The notes beneath the pieces are model-generated. The model did not search any database and was not told where the DNA came from. It saw nothing but the letters and a program-made list of their open reading frames with translations. The translations under genes were made by a program, and so were the position numbers. 64,000 nucleotides of DNA. Source: Brevibacillus parabrevis (GTDB lineage Bacteria; Bacillota; Bacilli; Brevibacillales; Brevibacillaceae). Positions 43,092 to 52,420 of this stretch are shown one piece after another. Location of the stretch: positions 124,001 through 188,000 of the forward strand of contig NZ_RHHV01000003.1 in NCBI RefSeq assembly GCF_003710905.1, read 5' to 3'. How positions within the stretch are numbered: the first letter of the stretch is position 1; every line of letters starts with the position of its first letter.

Positions 43092-44810
43092 TTAATATCC
43101 CATTGCTGCGCCTTCCCCGCGAGGGTCTGCGCCGCCGAACTTCACGTTCGTTTGCGGATCGATCAAAATGGCGCCGGATTGTCCCATCGCATCTGTATAG
43201 GCTGCTTCCAGCTTTTCAACCGGATGTCCGCGCTTCACGAGTTCGTCCAACACTTCCTGCGGAATCCGGCTTTCGACTTTCAAATTGTTGGAGGCGGAGC
43301 CCCAGTTGCGTCCGTGCAGCCATCTTGGAGCCTCGATCGCATCCTGTACGCTAAAGCCGAAGTCGACAATACGCGTTACGAGAGCCGCTTGCGTTTGTGG
43401 CTGTCCTTCGCCGCCTTGTGTTCCGTAAAGCAGGTAAGGCTTGTCCCCTTTGAAGAGCATGGCAGGGTTAATCGTATGGAAGGTGCGCTTTCCAGGCTCC
43501 AGGTGGTTAATGTGTTTCGGATCGAGAGAGAAGTAGCTTCCACGGTTTTGCAACAGGACGCCAGTATCTTTTGCTACGATACCGGAACCCCAGTCAAAAT
43601 AGTGGCTCTGGATGATCGAAACGGCGTTGCCGTCCTTGTCCACGACGCCAAACCAAGTAGTGTCCCCTTTTGGATCGAGCGGCTCTACTGCTTTTGCCGC
43701 TTGCTTCATATCGATGCGTGCAGCCAAATCTTTGCCGTGTTGCTTGGACAACAGCTCGTCCACCGGAATGTCGACGAAAGCAGGGTCTGTCAGCCATTTG
43801 TCACGGTCGGCAAAAGCTTGCTTGGTGGCTTCTACAATCGTGTGGTAGTAGTCCGGCGTCCCTTCGCCCATGCTCTTGAGGTCGAAGTTGTTCAACACGT
43901 TCAAGATCGAGAGCGAAGCCATGCCCTGGGAGTTGGGCGGTACGTTGTAAGCCTTGTAGCCGCGGTAGTCGACTGTAATCGGTTCTGCCCATGTGGAGGT
44001 GTGTTTTTCAAAGTCTTTCAAGGTGAGCAGCCCGCCGTTTTTCTGCATATCCGCTACGATTTTTTTGGCGACTTCGCCTTTGTAGAATCCGTCTGCTCCT
44101 TTTTTCGCAATGATTTGCAAAGTTTTGGCCAGGTCCTTTTGCTTGAGGATTTCGCCAGGCGCATACGGCTCTCCGTTCGGCTTCAGGAAGGTTTTGCGGA
44201 ACCCTTCAAAGCGCTGGAGGTTTTTCAAATCGTTATCGTTCGGATCGATGGCGTATTTTGTCCAATAAACCTGGTTCGGTGAGACGGGATATCCATTTTC
44301 AGCGTATCCGATCGCCGGTTCAAGCAGCCTGTGCCACGGAAGCTTGCTGTTGCCCATGCTTTTGTGCGCGTAGTTGTACGCTTCCCACCAGCCGGAAACA
44401 ACGCCTGGCACCGTATTGGCAGACTCGTAGCCGCGGGAAGGAATTTTTTCGTAGCCTTTGCCTTTGTAGTAGTCGATCGTTGCTTTTTCGCCAGCTCGTC
44501 CGCTGCCGTTCAGCGCTTTCAGTTCCTTGGTCTTGGCGTTGTAGATGAGCCAGAAGTTATCTCCGCCGATCGTTGTGTAATGCGGGTAGACGACGGCGAG
44601 AGTAGAAGCGGCTGTGATGGCGGCATCTACAGCGTTGCCGCCGTCTTCCAATGTTTTCAGGGCTGCTGCTGTAGCCAGATAGTGTGGTGTTGTTACCATT
44701 GCGTTTGGCGACATTGATGTTGGCCGATTAGCTGCTTGAACCGGAGACAGGGTTGCCAGGCCGATTGCAGTAGTCAATGCGACAGTAGAAAGTTTCTTCC
44801 AGAATGACAT
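43092..44810 (-). CDS. ggt: Secreted gamma-glutamyltransferase family protein
   Basis: A 572-residue N-terminal-nucleophile hydrolase that cleaves gamma-glutamyl amides such as glutathione or poly-gamma-glutamate. The signal peptide is MSFWKKLSTVALTTAIGLAT with cleavage near VQAA. The self-processing site is GDTTWFGVVDKDGNAVS near residue 370; the Thr of DTTWF becomes the nucleophile. The glycine-rich C-terminal segment GTQGGEGQPQTQAALV forms the substrate pocket. Start 44810 has AAGGAGGC 8 bases upstream. Expression is controlled by a c-di-GMP-I riboswitch and terminator. GGT homologues differ in substrate (glutathione, cephalosporins), so specificity is open. Confidence 0.9.
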   Translation of the reverse strand: MSFWKKLSTVALTTAIGLATLSPVQAANRPTSMSPNAMVTTPHYLATAAALKTLEDGGNAVDAAITAASTLAVVYPHYTTIGGDNFWLIYNAKTKELKALNGSGRAGEKATIDYYKGKGYEKIPSRGYESANTVPGVVSGWWEAYNYAHKSMGNSKLPWHRLLEPAIGYAENGYPVSPNQVYWTKYAIDPNDNDLKNLQRFEGFRKTFLKPNGEPYAPGEILKQKDLAKTLQIIAKKGADGFYKGEVAKKIVADMQKNGGLLTLKDFEKHTSTWAEPITVDYRGYKAYNVPPNSQGMASLSILNVLNNFDLKSMGEGTPDYYHTIVEATKQAFADRDKWLTDPAFVDIPVDELLSKQHGKDLAARIDMKQAAKAVEPLDPKGDTTWFGVVDKDGNAVSIIQSHYFDWGSGIVAKDTGVLLQNRGSYFSLDPKHINHLEPGKRTFHTINPAMLFKGDKPYLLYGTQGGEGQPQTQAALVTRIVDFGFSVQDAIEAPRWLHGRNWGSASNNLKVESRIPQEVLDELVKRGHPVEKLEAAYTDAMGQSGAILIDPQTNVKFGGADPRGEGAAMGY

Positions 44811-44945
44811 CGTATGAAGCCTCCTTGTATGTTTGATGAACGATTCCAACAATCCGACAGCTTTTCGCAGCCTCACCTCCTTAACTGAAAATGAATATTT
44901 TTACACATAAATACATAAATGGACAAAAATAGACAATTGTTGCGC

Positions 44946-44979
44946 AAAAAAAGACCAATGATATAGGATCATTGGTCTT
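44946..44979 (-). terminator. c-di-GMP riboswitch expression-platform terminator
   Basis: On the minus strand AAGACCAATGAT-CCTAT-ATCATTGGTCTT is a perfect 12-base stem followed by T. Its left arm ACCAAT can alternatively pair with ATTGGT of the aptamer P1 3' strand, giving an antiterminator. Confidence 0.88.
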
Positions 44980-44985
44980 GTCCTA

Positions 44986-45088
44986 CACCAATACTTCGGT
45001 AGCTGGCTGGCGTGCCCGCTTGTGCGGAGGTAGCCCCTCTAGCTTTGCGTCGCCGGATTTCCCCGGGTTTGCCGTTTCGATATCAATG
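44986..45088 (-). promoter_or_regulatory. c-di-GMP-I (GEMM-I) riboswitch
   Basis: Read on the minus strand: P1 CATTGATAT/GTATTGGTG; the conserved core ACGGCAAACC; a hairpin CCGGG-GAAA-TCCGG with the expected GNRA tetraloop; CGACGCAAAGC; then a second hairpin that ends GCCAGCCAGCTACCGA. The base that decides between c-di-GMP and cGAMP types (the first G of GGCAAACC) is G, so c-di-GMP is expected. It lies in the 519-base gap upstream of ggt. Confidence 0.88.
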
Positions 45089-45164
45089 GGTAACGCATCC
45101 AGTTGATAATAGAAAACTGATTCAATTGTTACAGGAAAATTTTCCTAATCATCCGTTTGTCAAT

Positions 45165-45193
45165 AATATAGACTATTTGTCGATTGGGGTAAA
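45165..45193 (-). promoter_or_regulatory. Candidate promoter of the ggt riboswitch transcript
   Basis: On the minus strand TTTACC and TATATT are 17 bases apart, about 75 bases before the aptamer. A TTGACA nearby lacks a matching -10. Confidence 0.35.
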
Positions 45194-45329
45194 TAAGAAA
45201 AATTTTTTTAATCTAGAAAAAAAGGGAGGAACAGGGAGTTGTGTGTTTTTCCCGACATTCACACACCACTATTGGCCGAACTGCTTATGATGGTAAAAAC
45301 GCACATTTGCCAAGGAGTGAATCAAGGCC

Positions 45330-45947
45330 ATGATGCATCCCGATACGGAGCTTCGCTATATCAACGATGAAATCGGGTACGGTGTTTTTGCGACAAAATT
45401 GATCCCGAAAGGCACGATTGTCTGGGCACAGGATGACCTGGATCAGGTATTGGACCCGGCATATGTGGAAAAACTGGACCCATTGAGAAAGCAGGATGTG
45501 CAGAAGTATTCCTTCAAAAATCAGTTTGGAAAATACATCTTGTGCTGGGATAAGGCCCGATTTGTGAACCACAGCTTCCATGCGACCTGCGTGGCGACGA
45601 TGTACGACTTGGAGCTGGCTGCCAGAGACATTTTGCCGGGGGAAGAGCTGACCGATGATTACGGTACGCTGAATCTGGATGAACCGTTCGATTGCTTGCC
45701 GGAGCCGGGCACGAATCGATCGCGGGTGATGCCTGATGACTTGCTGCGCTATTACCGGCAGTGGGATGAGGTTGCAGCTGAAGCTTTCGCCCGGTTCAAT
45801 CATGTTGAACAGCCGCTGCTCCACCTGGTTCGACCCAAGCATTTGAAAATTATTCGCGGCATAACCGAGCAGCGTCGCTCCCTCGACTCTATCATTTCGT
45901 TGTACTGCCAGCCGCAATCCCAATGGCAAAAAGAGCAGGAATGGTAG
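45330..45947 (+). CDS. SET-domain protein (putative protein lysine methyltransferase)
   Basis: A 205-residue protein with a SET domain over residues about 8-125. Key motifs are GYGVFATKLIPKGTIVWAQD (start of SET), DKARFVNHSFHATC (the SAM- and fold-defining NHS motif) and PGEELTDDYGTLN (the catalytic-site GEELxxDY motif). After these comes a Cys and a 75-residue helical tail. AAGGAGTG lies 11 bases upstream. SET domains are a eukaryotic chromatin hallmark but occur sporadically in bacteria. The target protein is unknown. It is monocistronic between ggt and glnS. Confidence 0.85.
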   Translation: MMHPDTELRYINDEIGYGVFATKLIPKGTIVWAQDDLDQVLDPAYVEKLDPLRKQDVQKYSFKNQFGKYILCWDKARFVNHSFHATCVATMYDLELAARDILPGEELTDDYGTLNLDEPFDCLPEPGTNRSRVMPDDLLRYYRQWDEVAAEAFARFNHVEQPLLHLVRPKHLKIIRGITEQRRSLDSIISLYCQPQSQWQKEQEW

Positions 45948-46040
45948 AGACAGCGGGCCGGACAACGGCCCGATTTTGTTGAACTCTGGGAAGAGAATCA
46001 GTATTATGGAATGTAAAGGTGAAGTGAAAGGTTGATTTCA

Positions 46041-47699
46041 TTGGAAAACAAGGTAGCGTCATCCAATTTTATCCGCAATATCGTGATTGACGACTTGCAA
46101 GAAGGCAAGGTCAAGGAAGTCATTACCCGCTTTCCGCCGGAACCGAACGGGTATCTTCATATTGGACATGCAAAAGCCATCTGCCTCAACTTTGAGCTGG
46201 CAAGCGAGTTCAAAGGAAAGGCCCACCTCCGTTTTGACGATACCAATCCGGTGAAAGAAGACACAGAGTACGTGGAAGCAATCAAAACAGATGTACAGTG
46301 GCTCGGCTTTGAATGGGACGGGCTGTTTTTTGCATCGGATTACTTTGAAGAAATGTACAAGCGTGCGGTGTTGCTGATCCAAAAGGGCAAAGCCTACGTG
46401 GATGATTTGCCTGCCGAAGAAATGCGCAAGCTGCGCGGAACTTTGACAGAACCAGGGGTAGACAGCCCGTTCCGCAACCGCTCTGTGGAGGAAAACCTCG
46501 ACCTGTTTGCTCGCATGCGCAATGGCGAGTTCAAGGACGGGGAAAAAGTGTTGCGTGCGAAAATCGATATGAGCTCTCCGAACATCAACATGCGCGATCC
46601 GGTGATTTATCGTATTTCTCATGCGACCCATCACAACACAGGCGACAAATGGTGCATCTACCCGATGTACGACTACGCCCATCCGCTGGAAGATGCGATT
46701 GAAGGCGTTACTCACTCCCTCTGTTCACTTGAATTTGAAGACCATCGTCCACTGTACGATTGGGTCATCAGCGAGTGCGAGATGGAAAATACTCCGCGCC
46801 AGTACGAGTTTGCCCGTTTGAACCTGACCAACACCGTCATGAGCAAACGCAAGCTGAAACAGCTCGTGGACGAGAAAGTGGTAGATGGCTGGGACGATCC
46901 GCGCATGCCGACCATTGCCGGCTTCCGTCGCCGCGGTTTTACCCCTGAAGCGATTCGCACGTTTGCCCGCGAGATCGGGGTAGCGCGCAGCAACAGCACG
47001 GTAGACGCGAAAATGCTGGAGCATTTCATTCGCGAAGACTTGAAACTCAAGGCGCCGCGCACCATGGCTGTCTTGAATCCGCTCAAAGTCGTCATTACGA
47101 ACTACCCGGAAGGCCAGGTAGAAATGCTCGAAGCCGAGATCAACCCGGAGAACCCGGAGATGGGCAATCGCCAAATCCCGTTCTCCCGCGAAATCTACAT
47201 CGAGCAGGACGATTTCATGGAAAACCCGCCGAGCAAGTATTTCCGCCTGTTCCCGGGAAATGAGGTTCGCCTGAAGCACGCGTACTTCATCAAATGCAAC
47301 GATGTGGTGAAAGACGCCGACGGAAACGTCATCGAGCTGCACTGCACCTACGATCCTGAAACCAAGAGCGGCAGCGGCTTTACTGGCCGCAAGGTAAAAG
47401 GAACAATCCACTGGGTAGAAGCTTCCGAGGCAGTTCCGGCTGAATTTCGCCTGTACGAGCCACTGATTATGGATGACGAAGATTCGGAAGGAAGCTTCCT
47501 GGACAACATCAATCCAAATTCGCTGGAAGTGCTGAACGGATTCGTCGAGCCGAACATGAAAGAAACGCAGCCGCAGGACAAATACCAATTTTTCCGTCAC
47601 GGATACTTCAATGTCGATCCGAAGCATACGACGGCGGACAAACTGGTCTTCAACCGGATTGTTTCGCTGAAAAGCTCGTTTGAACTGCCAAAAGCGTAA
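46041..47699 (+). CDS. glnS: Glutaminyl-tRNA synthetase
   Basis: A 552-residue class I synthetase that charges tRNA-Gln directly. HIGH-type motif [15 protein letters not shown] lies near residue 31, the glutaminyl-specific region [15 protein letters not shown] near 130, and the KMSKS-type motif is [12 protein letters not shown] near 265. The C-terminal beta-barrel anticodon-binding domains are complete. I choose the TTG at 46041, 9 bases after GAAAGG, over the TTG at 46032. Most Bacilli lack this enzyme and use the GatCAB route, so the gene was probably gained by transfer in an ancestor. Confidence 0.96.
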   Translation: MENKVASSNFIRNIVIDDLQEGKVKEVITRFPPEPNGYLHIGHAKAICLNFELASEFKGKAHLRFDDTNPVKEDTEYVEAIKTDVQWLGFEWDGLFFASDYFEEMYKRAVLLIQKGKAYVDDLPAEEMRKLRGTLTEPGVDSPFRNRSVEENLDLFARMRNGEFKDGEKVLRAKIDMSSPNINMRDPVIYRISHATHHNTGDKWCIYPMYDYAHPLEDAIEGVTHSLCSLEFEDHRPLYDWVISECEMENTPRQYEFARLNLTNTVMSKRKLKQLVDEKVVDGWDDPRMPTIAGFRRRGFTPEAIRTFAREIGVARSNSTVDAKMLEHFIREDLKLKAPRTMAVLNPLKVVITNYPEGQVEMLEAEINPENPEMGNRQIPFSREIYIEQDDFMENPPSKYFRLFPGNEVRLKHAYFIKCNDVVKDADGNVIELHCTYDPETKSGSGFTGRKVKGTIHWVEASEAVPAEFRLYEPLIMDDEDSEGSFLDNINPNSLEVLNGFVEPNMKETQPQDKYQFFRHGYFNVDPKHTTADKLVFNRIVSLKSSFELPKA

Positions 47700-47720
47700 G
47701 CATATCAAGCCTGAAAACCA

Positions 47721-47763
47721 AACGCTGTTGCGGCATGGGGAACCGTGTGCAACAGCGTTTTTT
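47721..47763 (+). terminator. Terminator of glnS
   Basis: AACGCTGTTG pairs with CAACAGCGTT, followed by T. Confidence 0.88.
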
Positions 47764-47837
47764 GGTGCGCAAACGGTGGAACTTTTCCCATTCGCGTGTA
47801 TAATTATTCGTGTCGTGTAACAGAAGGAGGACAGACA

Positions 47838-49172
47838 GTGAATGGGAGTGCAGAGCTTACACGCAGCTTGAAGTTGTGGCATATCGTCGTCATTGGCCTT
47901 GGCTATATGGCTCCAATGGCCGTTTTTGATACGTTTGGCATCGTTGCCGAAGAAACAGGGGGGCATGTTCCTGCCGCTTACGCAGTGACCTTGCTGGCCA
48001 TCTTGTTTACCGCGGCGAGCTACGGGAAAATGGTTCGCGTCTTCCCGTCGGCCGGGACAGCGTATACGTACACGCAGCAAACGATTCATCCGTATGCCGG
48101 GTTTTTGGTAGGGTGGGCCTCGCTGCTCGATTATTTGTTCTTGCCGATGATCAACGCTTTGCTGACGGGGGTGTATCTTTCGTCTGTATTTCCCGATGTG
48201 CCGACCACGTGGTGGATTATCGGGTTTATTGTTCTGATTACTTTATTAAACGTATTTCGCGTGACAGTAACGGCATCCGTCAACTCGTTTCTGGTGCTTT
48301 TTCAGATCGCCGTCGTTATTTTGTTCGCCGGACTGGCTATCCGTGGCTTGATCAATGGAGATGGGCTGGGCCAGGTGCTGAACGTCCGTCCGTTCCTTTC
48401 TGCTGATTTGTCGGTAGTCGCTCTGCTGTCGGGGGCATCGATCCTCTGCTTTTCCTTTTTAGGCTTTGATGCCGTCACTACGCTGACAGAGGAGACGGTA
48501 GATGCGAAAAAGACGATTCCCCGGGGAATTTTGCTGGTTGCACTGGCCGGGGGAGCGTTGTTCATTACCGCTTCGTATTTCATGCAATCGTTGTTTCCCG
48601 ATGTTTCCGTATTGTCTGACCCGGAAGCAGCTTCCGCAGAAATCGCCCTGTTTATCGGAGGCTCCGTCTTTCAGTTGATTTTTTTGGCGGCGGCTTTGTC
48701 TTCGACGCTCGCCTCCGGCCTGGTGTCAGTGACGAGTGTGACGCGGCTGTTGTACGCGATGGGCCGGGATGGTTATTTGCCGAAAAAGTGGTTTGGCTAC
48801 ATACACCCGAGACTGAAGACGCCGCTGCTTAACGTGCTGCTGGTCGGAACGCTGATGCTGGCTGCCTTGTATCTCGATTTGCTGACGGCTACGTCCTTTA
48901 TTAATTTTGGAGCGTTGATCGCGTTCAGCTTCGTCAATCTGAGCGTCATTGCCTACTTCCTGAGACAAAAACAAGAAAAGCGTGCGACGGATTGGTGGGG
49001 GTATTTTCTGGCTCCGCTGATCGGGACAGCCTTTCTCGCATTTTTGTGGGGCAGTCTCCATGCGAAATCGATGATATTGGGACTTTTGTGGACGTTTGTC
49101 GGGCTTGTGTATTTGCTTTATTTGGTCAAAATCAAAGGGGCCAAACTGGAACTGATGAAGTTTGAGGAATAG
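47838..49172 (+). CDS. APC-superfamily amino acid/polyamine permease
   Basis: A 444-residue membrane transporter with 12 predicted helices. The first helix has IVVIGLGYMAPMAVFDTFGI followed by VAEETGG. GASILCFSFLGFDAVTTLTEETVD near residue 200 is the substrate-pocket helix 6 region of APC proteins (closest in style to PuuP/PlaP-like importers). The start is GTG 7 bases after AGGAGG. It stands alone between glnS and the ECF operon. Substrate cannot be fixed; putrescine or a neutral amino acid is possible. Confidence 0.85.
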   Translation: MNGSAELTRSLKLWHIVVIGLGYMAPMAVFDTFGIVAEETGGHVPAAYAVTLLAILFTAASYGKMVRVFPSAGTAYTYTQQTIHPYAGFLVGWASLLDYLFLPMINALLTGVYLSSVFPDVPTTWWIIGFIVLITLLNVFRVTVTASVNSFLVLFQIAVVILFAGLAIRGLINGDGLGQVLNVRPFLSADLSVVALLSGASILCFSFLGFDAVTTLTEETVDAKKTIPRGILLVALAGGALFITASYFMQSLFPDVSVLSDPEAASAEIALFIGGSVFQLIFLAAALSSTLASGLVSVTSVTRLLYAMGRDGYLPKKWFGYIHPRLKTPLLNVLLVGTLMLAALYLDLLTATSFINFGALIAFSFVNLSVIAYFLRQKQEKRATDWWGYFLAPLIGTAFLAFLWGSLHAKSMILGLLWTFVGLVYLLYLVKIKGAKLELMKFEE

Positions 49173-49190
49173 GACGATACTTGCTTGAAG

Positions 49191-49234
49191 AAAGCCTTCC
49201 TGTGCTGCGAGTGCGCATGGGGAGGCTTTTGTTT
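49191..49234 (+). terminator. Terminator after the APC permease
   Basis: AAGCCTTCC pairs with GGGAGGCTT, followed by a T-rich tail. Confidence 0.75.
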
Positions 49235-49358
49235 ATTCAACTTTTCTATAACAAGTGCGGGAGCGGGTTTTTTGGTAGACGCCAAAAAAGGTGTGGAGTA
49301 AACTGGCATCAGGCAATATTCCAAACGTTAGCAATTGACATAAAGGAGGTACACTTTG

Positions 49359-49964
49359 ATGCAGACTTCATTGTTTCGCCGCCAATGGACGACAGTCGAT
49401 TACGTGCTGATTGTCGTTACAGCGGCATTATATGCAGTTGCCATTATCATGCTGGCTAATATCAAGCTCATTCCTTCCGTACCGATTCGTCCGGCGAATG
49501 CCTTGCAGCCTGTTTTCGGCATGCTGTTCGGCTTGCCAGGTTGCATTGGCCTTGCTTTTGGCAATATGGTCAGCGACCTGTTGACCGGAGGAGCACCGCC
49601 ACATGCGGTTGCGGTCGGGTTTTTCTCCAACTTTTTGGGAGGTTTCATCGGCTTTCTCACGGTGAGTCACCCGGCGCTGAAAACCAAACGCAGCTTCCTG
49701 CAATATTTTGTGTTCGTCGTTCTGATCAGCTCTGCTGTCGTGGCGTGCGCGATTTTGGTCAATGTGGCGCTCGGTCTGACGCCGATGGCGATTGCCTCTC
49801 TGTTTATTCCTACTGTGTTTTTGAACCAGGCGATCTCGACGGCGATTCTCGGCCCGATCCTGTTGAAGCTGCTGTACCCGTTTGTGAAGCGCTCCGGTCT
49901 GTATCGCGGACGACCGTTGCAGGAATACAGCTATCTCGGGCCTGAAAGCAGGATCGCCCAGTGA
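49359..49964 (+). CDS. ECF transporter substrate-binding (S) component, substrate unknown
   Basis: A 201-residue membrane protein with about six helices. VPIRPANALQPVFGMLFGLP near residue 45 and GNMVSDLLTGG plus FFSNFLGGFIGFL define a class of QueT-like S components. Such proteins capture a vitamin or similar micronutrient and dock on an energising EcfAA'T module, which is encoded directly downstream. The ATG at 49359 is 9 bases after AGGAGG. The 186-base gap before it shows no riboswitch that I recognise, so the substrate is undetermined. Confidence 0.8.
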   Translation: MQTSLFRRQWTTVDYVLIVVTAALYAVAIIMLANIKLIPSVPIRPANALQPVFGMLFGLPGCIGLAFGNMVSDLLTGGAPPHAVAVGFFSNFLGGFIGFLTVSHPALKTKRSFLQYFVFVVLISSAVVACAILVNVALGLTPMAIASLFIPTVFLNQAISTAILGPILLKLLYPFVKRSGLYRGRPLQEYSYLGPESRIAQ

Positions 49965-50803
49965 TTCAGGAACCGCTGTTGCAACTGCAAGAGGTACATT
50001 GGCACTACGAAGATTCTCCGACCCCGGCGCTTACGGATGTGAGTCTTTGCTTGTATCCGGGCGAAGTAGTCGGGGTGGTTGGCCCGGCGGCAGCGGGAAA
50101 GACGACGCTTTTGCTGGCGCTTGCGGGGTTGATCCCGGCCAATTACGCAGGCCAGTTTGCGGGAAAACGCCAGGCGCAAGGGCAGCAGGGCGTTGTCTTC
50201 CAAGACCCGGAGACACAGTTTATCGGGCTGACGATCGAAGAAGAGCTTGCGTTTTCGCTGGAAAATGTCGGGTGCTCCGATGAGCAAATCGAGCAAAGAA
50301 TCACAGAAGTGCTGCAACTGGTCGGCCTTCCCGGGTTTGCCGATCGCTCTCCTTTTGAATTGTCAGGGGGAGAAAAGCAACGTGTAGCAATCGCGTCTGC
50401 CCTGACGAATGGCCCGCAAGCATTGCTTCTGGACGAACCGACATCCGAGCTTGATCCATTGGGAGCGCGAGAAGTATTCGCGCTCTTGCAACGGTTGAAG
50501 CAGGAAAGTCAGATGACCATCGTCGTATCTTCTCATGCGACAGAGGAGCTGGCCGCTTTTTGCGACCGTCTGGTGCTGCTGGCAAAAGGGCAGATTGTGC
50601 TCAACTTGCCTGTAAGAGACTTTTTTGCCCAGACAGATGTGCTCGATCAGCACGGCATTTTTGTCCCTGATGTCATCCGCCTCTACCAGCTGCTCTGCCG
50701 CGAAGGCGTGCTTGCCGAAACGGCAGGCCCGTTGCCGCTTACGGTTGAGGAATTGGCTGCGCGATACAGAGAGGCACAGCTTGTTCGGGAGGGAAGCGTG
50801 TGA
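49961..50803 (+). CDS. ECF transporter ATPase 1
   Basis: A 280-residue ABC ATPase. Walker A GPAAAGKTTLLLALAGL, Q-loop VVFQDPETQF, signature ELSGGEKQRVAIASAL, Walker B ALLLDEPTSELDPLG, H-loop VVSSHATEEL. The start is GTG and overlaps the S-component stop by four bases. With the next ATPase it forms the EcfA heterodimer. All catalytic motifs are intact. Confidence 0.92.
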   Translation: MIQEPLLQLQEVHWHYEDSPTPALTDVSLCLYPGEVVGVVGPAAAGKTTLLLALAGLIPANYAGQFAGKRQAQGQQGVVFQDPETQFIGLTIEEELAFSLENVGCSDEQIEQRITEVLQLVGLPGFADRSPFELSGGEKQRVAIASALTNGPQALLLDEPTSELDPLGAREVFALLQRLKQESQMTIVVSSHATEELAAFCDRLVLLAKGQIVLNLPVRDFFAQTDVLDQHGIFVPDVIRLYQLLCREGVLAETAGPLPLTVEELAARYREAQLVREGSV

Positions 50804-51621
50804 GCAGCGTAATTGAACTGGACGATGTCTGGTACGGATACGACCGGGAAAAGCCGGTATTGAACGGAGTATCCTTGCAGATACGGCAAGGAGAGTTCGT
50901 CGCGGTCATCGGGGGAAACGGCTCGGGAAAAACTACGCTCGCCAAGCATTGCAACGGTTTGTACAAACCGAGCAAAGGCAGCGTAAAAGTGAACGGCTGC
51001 GACACGAAAACGATGTCGACCGCCGAACTGGCCCGCACGGTAGCCTATTGCTATCAAAACCCTGACCATCAAATTTTCCACTCTACGATAGCGGCAGAGG
51101 TGTCTTTTGGCCCGAAAAATATGGGCTGGCCTGCGGAAAAGATCGAGCAAGCGGTGAACGAGGCGCTTGAAGCCGTCGGATTAGGCGGAATGGGCGAGGC
51201 AGAGCCTTACTTTTCCAGCAAAGGCACGCGGCAAAAGATTGCCGTTGCTTCGATTTTGGCGATGAAGCCCCAGGTCATCGTGCTGGACGAGCCTACTACG
51301 GGACTCGATTATCGGGGGATGCTGGAAATGATGGAGCTTGTCCGCCGCTTGCATGCAGCTGGTCACACGATCATCGTCATTACACACGACATGCGGTTGG
51401 TGGCGGAATACGCCGAGCGTGTGCTGGTCATGCATCGGGGAAGTCTGGTGTGTGACGGCGATCCGCAAAGCGTGTTTGCTGCGCCTGACATTTTGGCATC
51501 CGCGCAGGTGGAGGCACCCGCTGTTTATCGGTTTGGCGAAGCGGCGGGGATGAAAGGGCCGCTTCCGCTCACTTTGCAACAAATGACTCAAAAAATCGCG
51601 GGAGGTGGGCAATGGCGATGA
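50800..51621 (+). CDS. ECF transporter ATPase 2 with degenerate signature motif
   Basis: A 273-residue ABC ATPase. Walker A GGNGSGKTTLAKHCNGL, Q-loop YCYQNPDHQIFHST and Walker B VIVLDEPTTGLDYRG are normal. The signature region, however, reads PYFSSKGTRQKIAVASIL instead of LSGGQ. The heterodimer thus probably has one intact and one weakened ATP site. GTG start overlaps the preceding gene by four bases. Confidence 0.9.
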   Translation: MSSVIELDDVWYGYDREKPVLNGVSLQIRQGEFVAVIGGNGSGKTTLAKHCNGLYKPSKGSVKVNGCDTKTMSTAELARTVAYCYQNPDHQIFHSTIAAEVSFGPKNMGWPAEKIEQAVNEALEAVGLGGMGEAEPYFSSKGTRQKIAVASILAMKPQVIVLDEPTTGLDYRGMLEMMELVRRLHAAGHTIIVITHDMRLVAEYAERVLVMHRGSLVCDGDPQSVFAAPDILASAQVEAPAVYRFGEAAGMKGPLPLTLQQMTQKIAGGGQWR

Positions 51622-52406
51622 AGCATGCCCATCCGAGCTTCGTTTTGCTGATGTTTCTTCTGCTTGGCCTGCTGCCGTTTCTGTTTCAAGACCCGAGAGC
51701 GCTGGCTGTGGTCTGGCTGTGCAATCTGGTGCTGATCGCCAGGCTGGGGTGGAAACGTTCGATGGTCAAAGCGTACGCGCTGGTGGGCGGAGTGGGCGCG
51801 GTTTTCGCGGCGATTACATGGCTGCCGTTCACGAACGTAGGCGTAGCGTACTGGAGCGGCAGCGTTCCATTGATCAATTACCCGCTGCAAGTAACCGATA
51901 TCGGCGTGCTCTGGGCGTTGGGAATGGGGCTGCGCCTGGCGAATGTGGCGCTTTTGTCGATGTACTATTTGCTCTCCACTTCGCCGAGAGAGATTGCGAT
52001 GGGCCTGCGCGGGCTTGGCGTCCCGTTTTCCGTCAGTTACTTGCTGTCGCTTATTTTCCGCTTTATTCCGCTGGTGAAAAATGATCTGGCGACGATCCGC
52101 GAAGCACAGATGGTGCGAGGGATGTCGACGGTGGAAGGCAATGCTTTTGAGCGCATCAAAAAATACGGGTTTTTGCTAGTTCCGCTCATTTTCAGTTCGC
52201 TGAAGCGCGTGCAGCTGATCGCCAATGCGCTCGATGCCAAAGGCTTTCAGATCAGGAACAGCCAGCATCGGTTTTACCGCAGCAAGCGCTGGAAAAAGGC
52301 GGAGGTCGTCATGCTGTTGGCAGGTGTCTGTGCGGTTGCCTCGCTGTTTTACATCGCCCGGGTGCATCCCGAGCATATTGGCGTCCTCATTCCGGGACGA
52401 ATTTGA
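51612..52406 (+). CDS. ecfT: ECF transporter transmembrane component EcfT
   Basis: A 264-residue membrane scaffold protein. Hydrophobic helices occupy about 10-150. The coupling helices with the Ala-Arg-Gly type motif are AQMVRGMSTVEGNAFER (near residue 165) and ANALDAKGFQIR (near 205), where EcfT binds the two ATPases. The gene overlaps the ATPase 2 gene by ten bases and the following hydrolase frame closely. Confidence 0.92.
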   Translation: MAMKHAHPSFVLLMFLLLGLLPFLFQDPRALAVVWLCNLVLIARLGWKRSMVKAYALVGGVGAVFAAITWLPFTNVGVAYWSGSVPLINYPLQVTDIGVLWALGMGLRLANVALLSMYYLLSTSPREIAMGLRGLGVPFSVSYLLSLIFRFIPLVKNDLATIREAQMVRGMSTVEGNAFERIKKYGFLLVPLIFSSLKRVQLIANALDAKGFQIRNSQHRFYRSKRWKKAEVVMLLAGVCAVASLFYIARVHPEHIGVLIPGRI

Positions 52407-52420
52407 CAGGGGAGGAAGCC

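Noticed and set aside
45012..45290. A 92-codon open frame on the plus strand upstream of the SET gene
   Set aside because: It runs antisense through the c-di-GMP aptamer, has no ribosome binding site and low-quality composition; the RNA element explains the sequence.
49235..49358. Possible riboswitch upstream of the ECF S component
   Set aside because: I looked for thiamine, preQ1, cobalamin and folate elements; none of their conserved cores is present and no clear terminator pairing is visible.
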